The notes below the pieces were generated by a model, which was given only the letters and a program-made list of their open reading frames with translations, was not told the origin of the DNA and made no database searches. Of a DNA stretch of 64,000 bases, positions 52,795-61,758 are shown in pieces. Where the stretch lies: the NCBI RefSeq assembly GCF_008692195.1, contig NZ_RXOM01000068.1, positions 109,111 through 173,110 on the forward strand, read 5' to 3'. Source of the DNA: Salegentibacter sp. R32. Its GTDB lineage: Bacteria > Bacteroidota > Bacteroidia > Flavobacteriales > Flavobacteriaceae. Made by a program: the position numbers and the translations under genes. The first letter of the stretch is position 1. Each line of letters starts with the position of its first letter.

Positions 52795-55122
52795 ATGAAA
52801 ATAAGGGACAACCAAAAATTCAACAACTGGTTTTATAACCATCCAAAATTTGTAGCAACCTTAGCTTTTAGTGTTGTGTTTTTCCTGTGTTTGCTAATTT
52901 TTATAAAAGACTATACGATCTATAATGAAAAAGAAGCACAACTAAGAGAGGATATCTTAGATAAAGTTGAAAGTGACATTGACCAAATATTAAAAAGTAG
53001 TTACGTAACAACACTATCTCTTGCCTTAACTGTTAATAATAATGGTGAACCTGAAAATTTTGAGGAGGTTGCCAAGATGCTTTTAAAGTCGAACAGTTAT
53101 ATTGACGGTGTTGAGTTGGTCCCGGATGGTATTGTAAAATATGTTTATCCATATGAAGAAAACAAAGCAGCGCTTGGTTTAAATATTTTACAATATGAGT
53201 ACTCTAAAAGAGAAGCTTATAAAGCTATTGAAAAAAGAAAAATGCATTTTGCCGGTCCTTTAAACTTAAAGCAAGGCGGGACGGCAGTTGTAGGACGACT
53301 CCCTGTTTTTATAGATAACGAGTTTTGGGGGTTCTCTGTTGTTCTCATCAAATTAGATACTTTTTTAGAATATTCAGGTATAAAAGAGTTAGCAGAAAGT
53401 GGACTTAATTATAGATTTACGAAATTAAATCCAAATACCGGAGAAAGAGAGTTTTTTACTGGAGATAAAGGTGATTTTAATATAGAAAAAGCTACAAAAA
53501 TTTATATTGAAGATGCCGAATGGGAAATTTACCTTTTAATGGATACCCATTATGAGGCCTATCTTGCAGCTTTACCTTTTTTGATTTTCGGGTTAGTATT
53601 ATCAGTTTTGTTCGCTCTTCTGGTTTTTCTTCTTCTAAAAAAACCAGCACAATTAAAACGCCACATTAAACTTCAGGCACGAAAGCTACTACATTCAGAA
53701 GTAAAATATAAAGCTATTTTTAAAGAAGCGGGTTTAGGAATTGTTCATATAGATGAAAATGAAAAAGTAGTAGAAGTAAATCCACGATTTTTAGAAATGA
53801 CGGGATATACTTTTTGTGAAATTTCTAAAATGAAATTTTCAAATTTAATTAGCGTGAAAGGAGACTCTTTCCAAAAAATACTTAACCATGAAAAGTTTGA
53901 AGCAAAACTAAATACCAAAAACGGAGCAAAAAAATATATTAGAACCACTAATTCAACTTTACATTTAAAGCTTAAGAAGACCCATATTTTACTTATAGAA
54001 GATGTTACCAAAAGAAAACGGGCTGAAAATAAACTTAAAGACCTACAAAGTAGAATGCAAATGGCCATTAGAGTTTCTAAGCTGGGATATTGGGAGTGGG
54101 AATTGGAAACAGATAAAATTAGTTGGTCAGACCGGATGTATGAAATTTTTAATTTCAAAAAAGAAGATGAACTTAATTCAAATGTAATTATCCATAAGGT
54201 ACATCCGGAAGATGCAAAGCTCTATAAACGGCAGATAAAAAAAATTCTAGATACCAAGAAAGGATCTACTTTTGAAACACGTATTAAAAGAAATAAAGGA
54301 GGGCAAGAGGAGATTTTACATATTTTAGCACGGGTGGAATGTGAAGAAGATGAAAATGGAAAACTCCATAAGATTAAAGGAACCTTGGTAGATATTACAG
54401 AGAAAAAAGAAGCCTTGATCAACCTACAGCATTCTTACCAAATGGTTGTCGAACAAAACGATAGACTACTCAACTTCTCCTATATCGTTTCCCATAACCT
54501 AAGATCACATTCCAGTAATATTCAAGGAATAGTAGAACATTTAAAAGATATAGATTCTATTGAAGATATGAGAGATATGTTGTCGCTTATGGAGGAAGTG
54601 ACTAATTCTTTAAATGAAACTTTGGTAGATTTAAATGAAGTAGTTCATATACATAAAAATACAAAAGGTATTGTTAATAATTTGGATTTATACCATTTTA
54701 TAAATAAAATAAGGAGTATATTAAAAAGGGAAATAAAAATTAACCATATTAACTTAGAGGTAAATGTCCCTAAAGATGTTCAGGTTTGGTTCAATTCTGC
54801 TTATCTTGAAAGTGTTCTTTTAAATATAATTTCTAATGCGATAAAATATAGGGATCCTCATAAAAATTCAGAAATAAAAATAAATTATAAAGAAGGAAAA
54901 AGGTATAAAATTTTAGAAATAAGCGATAATGGGATAGGTATTGATTTAGAATTGAATGGGGGGAATTTATTTGGCATGTATAAAACCTTTACCGATTTTA
55001 AAAACTCTAGAGGAATAGGTTTATTTGTAACCAATAATCAAATGCAGGCGATGGGAGGAAAAATTGAAGTGGAAAGCAAAATTAATGTAGGTTCTACATT
55101 TAAGCTTTATTTTAAGAAATAG
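52795..55122 (+). CDS. Sensor histidine kinase with CHASE and PAS domains
   Basis: This 775-residue membrane kinase has a first span near 19-37, a CHASE-type extracytoplasmic domain (about 50-250), a second span near 255-285, two PAS domains (about 303-400 and 420-550), a HisKA-like region with phospho-His H567 (IVSHNLRSHSSNIQG) and a HATPase with N box ISNAIKYRDP, D box ISDNGIGID and G box SRGIGLFVTNN. The HNLRSH form is common in Bacteroidota. The receiver-only gene follows within two bases, so they form a pair. It diverges from the arsenosugar operon; a link is not shown. Confidence 0.9.
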   Translation: MKIRDNQKFNNWFYNHPKFVATLAFSVVFFLCLLIFIKDYTIYNEKEAQLREDILDKVESDIDQILKSSYVTTLSLALTVNNNGEPENFEEVAKMLLKSNSYIDGVELVPDGIVKYVYPYEENKAALGLNILQYEYSKREAYKAIEKRKMHFAGPLNLKQGGTAVVGRLPVFIDNEFWGFSVVLIKLDTFLEYSGIKELAESGLNYRFTKLNPNTGEREFFTGDKGDFNIEKATKIYIEDAEWEIYLLMDTHYEAYLAALPFLIFGLVLSVLFALLVFLLLKKPAQLKRHIKLQARKLLHSEVKYKAIFKEAGLGIVHIDENEKVVEVNPRFLEMTGYTFCEISKMKFSNLISVKGDSFQKILNHEKFEAKLNTKNGAKKYIRTTNSTLHLKLKKTHILLIEDVTKRKRAENKLKDLQSRMQMAIRVSKLGYWEWELETDKISWSDRMYEIFNFKKEDELNSNVIIHKVHPEDAKLYKRQIKKILDTKKGSTFETRIKRNKGGQEEILHILARVECEEDENGKLHKIKGTLVDITEKKEALINLQHSYQMVVEQNDRLLNFSYIVSHNLRSHSSNIQGIVEHLKDIDSIEDMRDMLSLMEEVTNSLNETLVDLNEVVHIHKNTKGIVNNLDLYHFINKIRSILKREIKINHINLEVNVPKDVQVWFNSAYLESVLLNIISNAIKYRDPHKNSEIKINYKEGKRYKILEISDNGIGIDLELNGGNLFGMYKTFTDFKNSRGIGLFVTNNQMQAMGGKIEVESKINVGSTFKLYFKK

Positions 55123-55124
55123 TT

Positions 55125-55490
55125 ATGGAAATTTGTATTATAGATGATGATAGAGTGTATCAGCTTCTTATGGAAAAAATGATCCATAAGATAGATTCAA
55201 CAATTTCCATTAAAGCTTTTTATAATGGTGATGAAGCTTTCCAATATTATAAAAGAACACGCTGTGAATGTCATCTTCTTTTACTCGATATAAATATGCC
55301 TCACATGGATGGCTGGGAGTTTTTAAATCATTTAGCTGAAGAAGAAATAGAAATTTCTCAAATATACTTAGCAACATCTTCCATTGCTTATAGTGATATT
55401 GAAAAAGCAAAAGAATTTAAAAATGTAAAGGGTTATCTCACCAAGCCCATTACAAAAGAAAAAATTATAGAAATCACAAAGCAGAACTAA
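55125..55490 (+). CDS. Single-domain response regulator
   Basis: This 121-residue protein is only a receiver domain, with the acidic triad DDD near 7-9, phosphorylation site D55 (LLLLDINMPHMDG), the Thr/Ser switch LATSS near 85 and a Lys in GYLTKPI near 107. It has no output domain. It should pass phosphate from the kinase two bases upstream to another protein or act by direct binding. It is convergent with the SDR gene. Confidence 0.92.
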   Translation: MEICIIDDDRVYQLLMEKMIHKIDSTISIKAFYNGDEAFQYYKRTRCECHLLLLDINMPHMDGWEFLNHLAEEEIEISQIYLATSSIAYSDIEKAKEFKNVKGYLTKPITKEKIIEITKQN

Positions 55491-55538
55491 GCCATTTTCT
55501 ATAATTTTTTTGTGTTTAATTTCTATTTTAAATATGGT

Positions 55539-56291
55539 TTACCTAGCTAAATAGCCTCCATCTATAGGATAATAAGCTCCGGTTGAAAAAGAAGCTTTAT
55601 CGCTGGCAAGCCATAAAAATAATTCGGCTACCTCATTAGGTTGTCCTAATCTTCCCATTGGGTGCATTTCTGCTAAAGAATTATAGGCCTCTTCAGAAAG
55701 TGAATCTTTTACCATAGGAGTTTCAATAAAAGCAGGGCCCACCGCGTTTACACGAACTCCTGTTTTACCGTATTCTAACGCAGCATTTTTAGTGAGTCCA
55801 ACTACGCCGTGTTTGGCAGCAACGTAAGCACAACTATTGGCAAAACCCACTTGCCCCAAAATAGAAGCTACATTAATAATACTTCCTTTTCCTGTTTTTT
55901 CCATTTCAGGTAATTGATAGTGCATTCCATAAAAAACACCAGATAGGTTAATGCTAATTACTTTATCCCAATCTTCAATGGCATAGTTGCCTATAGTTTC
56001 TGTTGGGCCTCCAATTCCCGCATTGTTGATAGCAATATCCAATTGCCCAAATTTTTCGATTGTCTTCTTTACCGTCATTTCAGAATCTTCAGCTTTAGAA
56101 GTATCGGCTTTAATAAAAATAGCAACTCCGCCATTAGCTTCAATCTCTTTAAAAACGCTATTACCGTGTTCTTCATTAATATCTGTAAGCACAATTTTAG
56201 CTCCCTCTTCAGCAAATAATAGAGCGGTACTTTTTCCGATTCCTGAACCGGCTCCTGTAATAATAGCAACTTTATTTTCAAGCGTTTTCAT
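55539..56291 (-). CDS. Short-chain dehydrogenase/reductase (glucose 1-dehydrogenase-like)
   Basis: This 250-residue SDR has TGAGSGIG (12-19), Asp37 at the end of the second strand (VLTDIN) indicating NAD preference, NNAG (89-92), S143 and the Y156-x3-K160 pair. The ending (ASFSTGAYYPIDGGYLAR) is typical of the classical SDRs of the glucose dehydrogenase/FabG-like group. It lies 78 bases after the quinone oxidoreductase gene on the same strand. The substrate is unknown. Confidence 0.9.
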   Translation of the reverse strand: MKTLENKVAIITGAGSGIGKSTALLFAEEGAKIVLTDINEEHGNSVFKEIEANGGVAIFIKADTSKAEDSEMTVKKTIEKFGQLDIAINNAGIGGPTETIGNYAIEDWDKVISINLSGVFYGMHYQLPEMEKTGKGSIINVASILGQVGFANSCAYVAAKHGVVGLTKNAALEYGKTGVRVNAVGPAFIETPMVKDSLSEEAYNSLAEMHPMGRLGQPNEVAELFLWLASDKASFSTGAYYPIDGGYLAR

Positions 56292-56369
56292 AACTTAAAA
56301 TTTAATGTTTTATTAAATTTAATTATTTTGCTATCAGTAAGATATGATAAATATCAGCTTCCGTTAAAT

Positions 56370-57341
56370 TTATAGTTCAAGTACAATTTTTCCAATATGA
56401 CTGCTGCTTTCCATTAAGTCATGCGCTTCTCCTGCTTTTTCTAGAGGAAAGGTTTTATAAACAAATGGCTTTATTTTTTCAGCTTTAAATAATGGCCAGA
56501 TTTCAGTTTCTACTTCTTCAGCAATTTTGGCTTTTACTTCTACGGGTTGAGGTTTTAAAAGGCTTCCGGTAAGAATGAGATTTTTAGAAATAACTTGCCA
56601 TAAGTCAATCATCACTTCAGCAGATTTCATTGCATTAATATTTACGAGTCTTCCTTTAGGTTGAAGTAATTTTAGATTTTTATTCGTATAATCGCCACCA
56701 ACCATATCTAAAATCACATCAAGTTTTTCATCTTTCAATACTTCTTGAAAATCTTCTTCTTTATAATGGATTGCTTTGGAAACCCCAATTTTCTTTAAAA
56801 AGTCTATTTTTTCTGAAGAACCTGCTGTGGCGTAAGTGCTAATTCCTAAAGCATTGGCAATTTGTAACCCCATAACCCCAACACCACTCGTGCCGCCGTG
56901 AATGAGCAAACTTTCTTCTTTTTTAAGTTTTGCTTGCTGAAACAAATTGAACCAAACCGTAAAAATTACTTCCGGTAAGGAAGCCGCCTCCGTAAAATTT
57001 AAACCCTCTGGGATGGGTAAGCACAAGCGTTCGTCCACACAACTATATTCTGCGTAACCACCGCCAGCAACTAGTGCGCATACTTTATCACCAACTTTAA
57101 ATTTAGAATTTTGTGAATTGACTTCCTCTACAATGCCGGCAACTTCCAATCCCGGTATTTGCGCTGAAGGTAAATCATCTCCGTAAGCATCAGGATTTTC
57201 ACGGGTTAAAATATCACTTCGGTTTACACCAACAGCTTTTACTTTAATCAAGACTTCATTTTCTGTAGGGGAAGGTTTTTCGGCTTCTTTCAACTTTAAT
57301 ACTTCCGGTCCGCCAGCTTCGGTAATAAATATAGCTTTCAT
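56370..57341 (-). CDS. Quinone oxidoreductase (PIG3/zinc-free MDR family)
   Basis: This 323-residue enzyme begins MKAIFITEAGGPEVLKLKEAEKPSP, the usual start of NADPH:quinone oxidoreductases. The nucleotide site is LIHGGTSGVGVMGLQIA near 145, and there are no structural zinc cysteines, so it is the zinc-free branch. YATAGSSEKIDFLKKIGVSKAIHYKEEDF and VNINAMKS are also family-like. It reduces quinones or alpha,beta-unsaturated carbonyls in the cytoplasm. The SDR gene follows in the same direction. Confidence 0.92.
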   Translation of the reverse strand: MKAIFITEAGGPEVLKLKEAEKPSPTENEVLIKVKAVGVNRSDILTRENPDAYGDDLPSAQIPGLEVAGIVEEVNSQNSKFKVGDKVCALVAGGGYAEYSCVDERLCLPIPEGLNFTEAASLPEVIFTVWFNLFQQAKLKKEESLLIHGGTSGVGVMGLQIANALGISTYATAGSSEKIDFLKKIGVSKAIHYKEEDFQEVLKDEKLDVILDMVGGDYTNKNLKLLQPKGRLVNINAMKSAEVMIDLWQVISKNLILTGSLLKPQPVEVKAKIAEEVETEIWPLFKAEKIKPFVYKTFPLEKAGEAHDLMESSSHIGKIVLEL

Positions 57342-57561
57342 TTTTTATTTTAAAGTTAAGAATGTTGAAATTACTTTTCTCTTAATAAAATGCTATTTTG
57401 TTTATTGAAGAATTCTTAGTAATCGCTATAAATCTTCATTTAGTTTTGAAGAAAAAGCAGCTAAATAGTTGAAGTTTTACGTGATTGAGAAATCTTATAA
57501 AAACCTGATAGCGACAAGGTTTCTTCTAAATATTTTCTGCTATATTCGTTAGTTCAGCATT

Positions 57562-57586
57562 CATCAATTTGATAGTCGAATTGATG
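57562..57586 (+). promoter_or_regulatory. Leader hairpin upstream of asnB
   Basis: CATCAATT and AATTGATG pair perfectly around a nine-base loop. It lies 32 bases before the asnB start. The rest of the 276 bases between genes has no further feature that I see. Confidence 0.35.
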
Positions 57587-57617
57587 TACTTTATTAATTT
57601 ATTTAAAATGTAACTTT

Positions 57618-59303
57618 ATGTGCGGAATTGTTTGTGCTTTCGATCTAAAGGAAGCCTCTGAAACGTTACGACCTCAGTTACTGGAAATGGCGAAATGTAT
57701 TCGTCACCGTGGTCCAGATTGGAGCGGTGTATACAGTAACGAGAAGGCCATTATGGCGCACGAGCGCTTGGCGATTGTAGATCCCACTTCAGGGAAACAA
57801 CCTTTGTTGTCTGAAGATGGTAATTTGGTACTTGCTGCCAATGGTGAAATTTATAATCACCTCAATCTACGAAATCAGCTAAATGGTAATTATAACTTTC
57901 AGACCAATTCTGACTGCGAAATTATACTCGCACTTTATAATGAAAAAGGAGCGAAATTTTTAGATGAACTCAACGGTATTTTTGGTTTTGCCCTTTACGA
58001 TGTAGAAACTGATGAATACCTCATTGCGCGTGACCATATGGGAATAATCCCGCTTTATATTGGTTGGGATGAAAACGGAACCTTTTATGTAGCTTCAGAA
58101 TTAAAAGCGTTGGAAGGTAAATGTATGAAGATTGAATTATTTCCTCCTGGGCATTACCTATCAAGTAAAGAAGAAGGATTTCAGCGTTGGTACGAACGTG
58201 ATTGGATGGAGTATGATAATGTAAAAGATAATGAAACCAGTATTGATGATTTACGGGAAGCGTTAGAAAAAGCGGTTCATCGTCAATTAATGAGTGATGT
58301 TCCTTATGGAGTTTTACTATCAGGTGGTTTAGATTCATCTATTACTTCAGCATTGGCAAAAAAATACGCGCAAAAACGTATTGAAAGTCAAGATACCGAC
58401 GAAGCTTGGTGGCCACGTTTACACTCGTTTGCGATTGGTTTAGAAGGTTCGCCAGATTTAGCGGCAGCTCAAAAAGTTGCCGATCATTTAGATACGGTAC
58501 ATCACGAAATTAAATTTACCATTCAAGAAGGTTTAGATGCGATTAAAGATGTGATCTATCATCTAGAAACTTACGATGTGACTACCGTAAGAGCTTCTAC
58601 GCCAATGTATTTGATGGCTCGACATATTAAGTCGATGGGGATTAAAATGGTACTTTCCGGTGAAGGTTCAGATGAAATTTTTGGTGGTTACCTTTATTTT
58701 CATAAAGCGCCAAATGATAAAGAATTTCATGAAGAAACCGTTCGTAAGCTAGATAAACTACATATGTACGATTGTTTAAGAGCTAATAAATCGCTTTGTG
58801 CTTGGGGTATTGAAGGTCGAGTACCTTTCTTAGACAAAGAGTTTATGGATGTTGCCATGCGATTAAACCCAAAAGATAAAATGATTAATGGCGAACGTAT
58901 TGAAAAATGGGTACTTCGTAAAGCTTTTGAAGATTATTTGCCGGAGAGTGTGACTTGGCGCCAAAAAGAGCAATTTTCAGATGGAGTTGGTTACAGTTGG
59001 ATTGATACGTTGAAAGAAATGGTGAATGAAAAAGTGAGTGATGAACAACTAGCTAATGCACACTTTAAATTCCCAATACAGCCACCGAGCAGTAAAGAAG
59101 AATATTATTACCGTTCAATTTTTACTGAGCATTTCCCGAGTGATGCTGCTGCCCTGTCGGTGCCTTCTGTACCTTCGATTGCTTGTAGCACACCAACTGC
59201 TTTAAAGTGGGACGAATCGTTTAAAAATATGAACGACCCATCGGGTAGAGCTGTAGCCAATATTCATAGTGATGCTTACAAAAAAGATCAACCGGTAGAA
59301 TAG
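57618..59303 (+). CDS. asnB: Asparagine synthetase (glutamine-hydrolysing)
   Basis: This 561-residue enzyme starts MCGIVCAFDL, so Cys2 is the glutaminase nucleophile after Met removal. The N-terminal glutaminase domain (about 2-195; RHRGPDWSG, NGEIYNH) is followed by the synthetase domain with the ATP-pyrophosphatase loop SGGLDSS (about 236-242) and GEGSDEIFGGYLYFH near 350. The length fits E. coli AsnB. It makes asparagine from aspartate and glutamine. It stands alone, with a strong terminator after it. Confidence 0.96.
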   Translation: MCGIVCAFDLKEASETLRPQLLEMAKCIRHRGPDWSGVYSNEKAIMAHERLAIVDPTSGKQPLLSEDGNLVLAANGEIYNHLNLRNQLNGNYNFQTNSDCEIILALYNEKGAKFLDELNGIFGFALYDVETDEYLIARDHMGIIPLYIGWDENGTFYVASELKALEGKCMKIELFPPGHYLSSKEEGFQRWYERDWMEYDNVKDNETSIDDLREALEKAVHRQLMSDVPYGVLLSGGLDSSITSALAKKYAQKRIESQDTDEAWWPRLHSFAIGLEGSPDLAAAQKVADHLDTVHHEIKFTIQEGLDAIKDVIYHLETYDVTTVRASTPMYLMARHIKSMGIKMVLSGEGSDEIFGGYLYFHKAPNDKEFHEETVRKLDKLHMYDCLRANKSLCAWGIEGRVPFLDKEFMDVAMRLNPKDKMINGERIEKWVLRKAFEDYLPESVTWRQKEQFSDGVGYSWIDTLKEMVNEKVSDEQLANAHFKFPIQPPSSKEEYYYRSIFTEHFPSDAAALSVPSVPSIACSTPTALKWDESFKNMNDPSGRAVANIHSDAYKKDQPVE

Positions 59304-59320
59304 GTTGAAATTATATCAAT

Positions 59321-59355
59321 AAAAAAGCTTCCAGAATTACTGGAAGCTTTTTTAT
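59321..59355 (+). terminator. Terminator of asnB
   Basis: AAAAAAGCTTCCAG and CTGGAAGCTTTTTT pair around AATTA. It also lies near the 3' end of the convergent MORN-like gene and is probably shared. Confidence 0.9.
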
Positions 59356-59376
59356 TTTTATAAGTAAAATGAAGTT

Positions 59377-59730
59377 TTATTCATTAATAGCGATAGAGTT
59401 AGAATTTTTCCAAGTAGTAACATCAGCAATTTGATTGCTACTATAGTCAACTTCAACTAATTCTTCATTCTTCCAAAAAAACCATTTTCCGGTTTTCTCT
59501 CCATTCGTATAGTTTCCTATCGCAGTTTTTTCTCCTTCGGCGTTGTACATTATCCATTCACCGTGAAGTTTTCCGTCTTTATAAGTACCTTCTTGTTGTA
59601 TAGTTCCGTTATCGTAAAAGAAAGTTCCTTTAATTACATCTCCGTTTTTTTCAAAATTTGGCTTCACATCTTGAGCCATAACGGTAGCTCCAAATAAAAT
59701 CATCGCCATAAATACAATCTTCTTCATCAT
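59377..59730 (-). CDS. Exported MORN/YwqK-like repeat protein
   Basis: This 117-residue protein has a signal peptide (MMKKIVFMAMILFGATVMAQ) and three short repeats of the MORN/YwqK type: DNGTIQQEGTYKDGKLHGEW, then NAEGEKTAIGNYTNGEKTGKWFFW. Some databases label such proteins as antitoxin of the YwqK family, but no toxin is nearby and the export signal argues against this. Function is unknown. The promoter at 59753-59783 is good. ATG at 59727 is an equally possible start. Confidence 0.85.
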   Translation of the reverse strand: MMKKIVFMAMILFGATVMAQDVKPNFEKNGDVIKGTFFYDNGTIQQEGTYKDGKLHGEWIMYNAEGEKTAIGNYTNGEKTGKWFFWKNEELVEVDYSSNQIADVTTWKNSNSIAINE

Positions 59731-59752
59731 AGTCTATTTAAGATTAACTTTA

Positions 59753-59783
59753 CAAATATAGTTATAAATTTACATTAAATCAA
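59753..59783 (-). promoter_or_regulatory. Promoter of the MORN-like gene
   Basis: On the minus strand TATATTTG (59753-59760) and TTG (59781-59783), 20 bases apart, match the flavobacterial consensus. The start codon is about 22 bases downstream. Confidence 0.65.
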
Positions 59784-59944
59784 TAATTACGTAACATTAA
59801 ATTAACATTGAAGATGTTTTTAGTTGAAGATTAGTAAGTTAAATGTCTATGGTAAGTTAATATTCATCTATATTTTATCGTAATATTAGTAGGGCAAAAC
59901 AGGATAACTTCTTATTTTTGCGCTCGAATTTGAATAAACAAACT

Positions 59945-61696
59945 ATGTATAGATCACATACAAACGGAGAATTACGACTAAGTCATCAACAAGAAACCGT
60001 GACTTTAGCCGGTTGGGTACAGAAAATTAGGGATAAAGGATTTATGATTTGGGTAGATCTACGGGATCGTTACGGAATTACCCAGCTTATTTTTGATGAA
60101 GAACGTACGCCCACCGAAGTAATGGAAAGAGCTAAGAGCTTAGGCCGTGAGTTTGTTATTCAAATTAAAGGAAAAGTAATTGAGCGGGAATCTAAAAACA
60201 CCAATATTCCCACAGGGGAAATCGAAATTTTAGTAGAAGAATTGGAAGTGCTCAATGAAGCTTTAGTTCCCCCATTTACTATTGAAGATAAAACCGATGG
60301 AGGGGAAGACCTCCGAATGAAATATCGATACTTAGATATTCGTAGAAATCCCGTAAAAAATAAACTGGTTTTTCGTCACAAAGTAACCATGAAGGTAAGA
60401 AACTTTCTTTCCAATCAAAACTTTGTAGAAGTTGAAACTCCCTATTTAATTAAATCTACACCAGAAGGAGCAAGGGATTTTGTGGTGCCAAGCAGAATGA
60501 ACGAAGGGCAATTTTACGCACTTCCGCAGTCGCCTCAAACTTTCAAGCAATTATTGATGGTAGGCGGAATGGATAAATATTTCCAAATCGTGAAGTGCTT
60601 TAGGGATGAAGACCTTCGTGCCGATCGTCAGCCGGAGTTTACACAAATTGATTGTGAAATGGCGTTTGTAGAGCAAGAAGACATTCTAGATACTTTTGAA
60701 GGCTTAACCCGTCATCTACTTAAAGAAATTAACGGAGTTGAAGTTGAAAAGTTCCCAAGGATGACTTATGACGAAGCGATGCGCAAGTATGGCAACGACA
60801 AACCTGATATCCGTTTCAGGATGGAGTTTGGAGAGCTGAATGAAGTTGCCAAGCACAAAGATTTCAAAATCTTTAATGAAGCCAAATTAGTTGTCGGTAT
60901 CGCTGTTCCCGGCGGAGCTAGTTATAGCCGAAAAGAAATCGATAAATTAATAGACTGGGTAAAGCGTCCGCAAGTGGGGGCTTTAGGAATGGTTTATGCA
61001 AAATATAATGAAGATGGGACTTTTAAATCTTCCGTAGATAAATTTTACGATGAAGAAGATTTAGCAAAATGGGCAGAAAAAACCAATGCCAAACCAGGCG
61101 ATCTAATTTGTGTGCTTTCTGGTGAAACCAATAAAGTTAGAGCACAATTGAGTGCCTTCCGTATGGAAATGGCAGAACGTTTAGGTTTGAGAGATCCTAA
61201 AACTTTTGCTCCGCTTTGGGTAGTAGATTTTCCATTATTAGAGTGGGATGAAGAAACTGAACGTTACCACGCAATGCACCACCCGTTTACTTCACCTAAA
61301 GTAGAAGATATTCCATTATTGTCTACAGACCCAGGAAAAGTAAAAGCCAATGCTTACGATTTAGTCTTAAACGGTAATGAAATTGGTGGCGGTTCCATAA
61401 GGATTCATGATAAAGAAACTCAAGCCACCATGTTCGATTACTTAGGTTTTACACAAGAAGAAGCAAAAGCACAGTTTGGTTTCTTAATGGATGCATTTCA
61501 ATACGGGGCGCCACCACACGGTGGCTTAGCTTTTGGACTTGACCGATTGGTGGCCATTTTAGGCGGACAAGAAACTATTAGAGATTTTATTGCCTTCCCT
61601 AAAAACAATGCTGGTAGAGATGTAATGATTGACGCACCGGCAAAAATAGATGAAGAACAGCTGAAAGAGCTTCACCTTAAAGTTGAACTAGAATAA
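59945..61696 (+). CDS. aspS: Aspartyl-tRNA synthetase
   Basis: This 583-residue class II synthetase has the anticodon OB domain ([24 protein letters not shown]), motif 2 ([18 protein letters not shown]), the bacterial GAD insertion and motif 3 ([21 protein letters not shown]). The long bacterial form is clear. The start is ATG at 59945 ([14 protein letters not shown]); the TTG at 59918 is in a promoter-like TATTTTTG (59913-59920). A terminator follows at 61703-61729, so it is monocistronic. Confidence 0.97.
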   Translation: MYRSHTNGELRLSHQQETVTLAGWVQKIRDKGFMIWVDLRDRYGITQLIFDEERTPTEVMERAKSLGREFVIQIKGKVIERESKNTNIPTGEIEILVEELEVLNEALVPPFTIEDKTDGGEDLRMKYRYLDIRRNPVKNKLVFRHKVTMKVRNFLSNQNFVEVETPYLIKSTPEGARDFVVPSRMNEGQFYALPQSPQTFKQLLMVGGMDKYFQIVKCFRDEDLRADRQPEFTQIDCEMAFVEQEDILDTFEGLTRHLLKEINGVEVEKFPRMTYDEAMRKYGNDKPDIRFRMEFGELNEVAKHKDFKIFNEAKLVVGIAVPGGASYSRKEIDKLIDWVKRPQVGALGMVYAKYNEDGTFKSSVDKFYDEEDLAKWAEKTNAKPGDLICVLSGETNKVRAQLSAFRMEMAERLGLRDPKTFAPLWVVDFPLLEWDEETERYHAMHHPFTSPKVEDIPLLSTDPGKVKANAYDLVLNGNEIGGGSIRIHDKETQATMFDYLGFTQEEAKAQFGFLMDAFQYGAPPHGGLAFGLDRLVAILGGQETIRDFIAFPKNNAGRDVMIDAPAKIDEEQLKELHLKVELE

Positions 61697-61702
61697 ATAA
61701 TA

Positions 61703-61729
61703 AAAATCCTGTTTCTACAGGATTTTTTT
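61703..61729 (+). terminator. Terminator of aspS
   Basis: AAAATCCTGT and ACAGGATTTT pair around TTCT with a T run. It ends 30 bases before the ClC channel gene. Confidence 0.88.
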
Positions 61730-61758
61730 AGCAAGAAAACCAAGTAAAGAAAACTTGA

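Noticed and set aside
53745..54158. Open frames opposite to or overlapping larger genes (this and about 50 similar ones)
   Set aside because: They lie inside confidently recognised genes on the other strand or in another frame and lack any domain pattern.
59377..59730. YwqK-type antitoxin call
   Set aside because: The protein has a signal peptide and MORN-like repeats and no toxin gene is adjacent.
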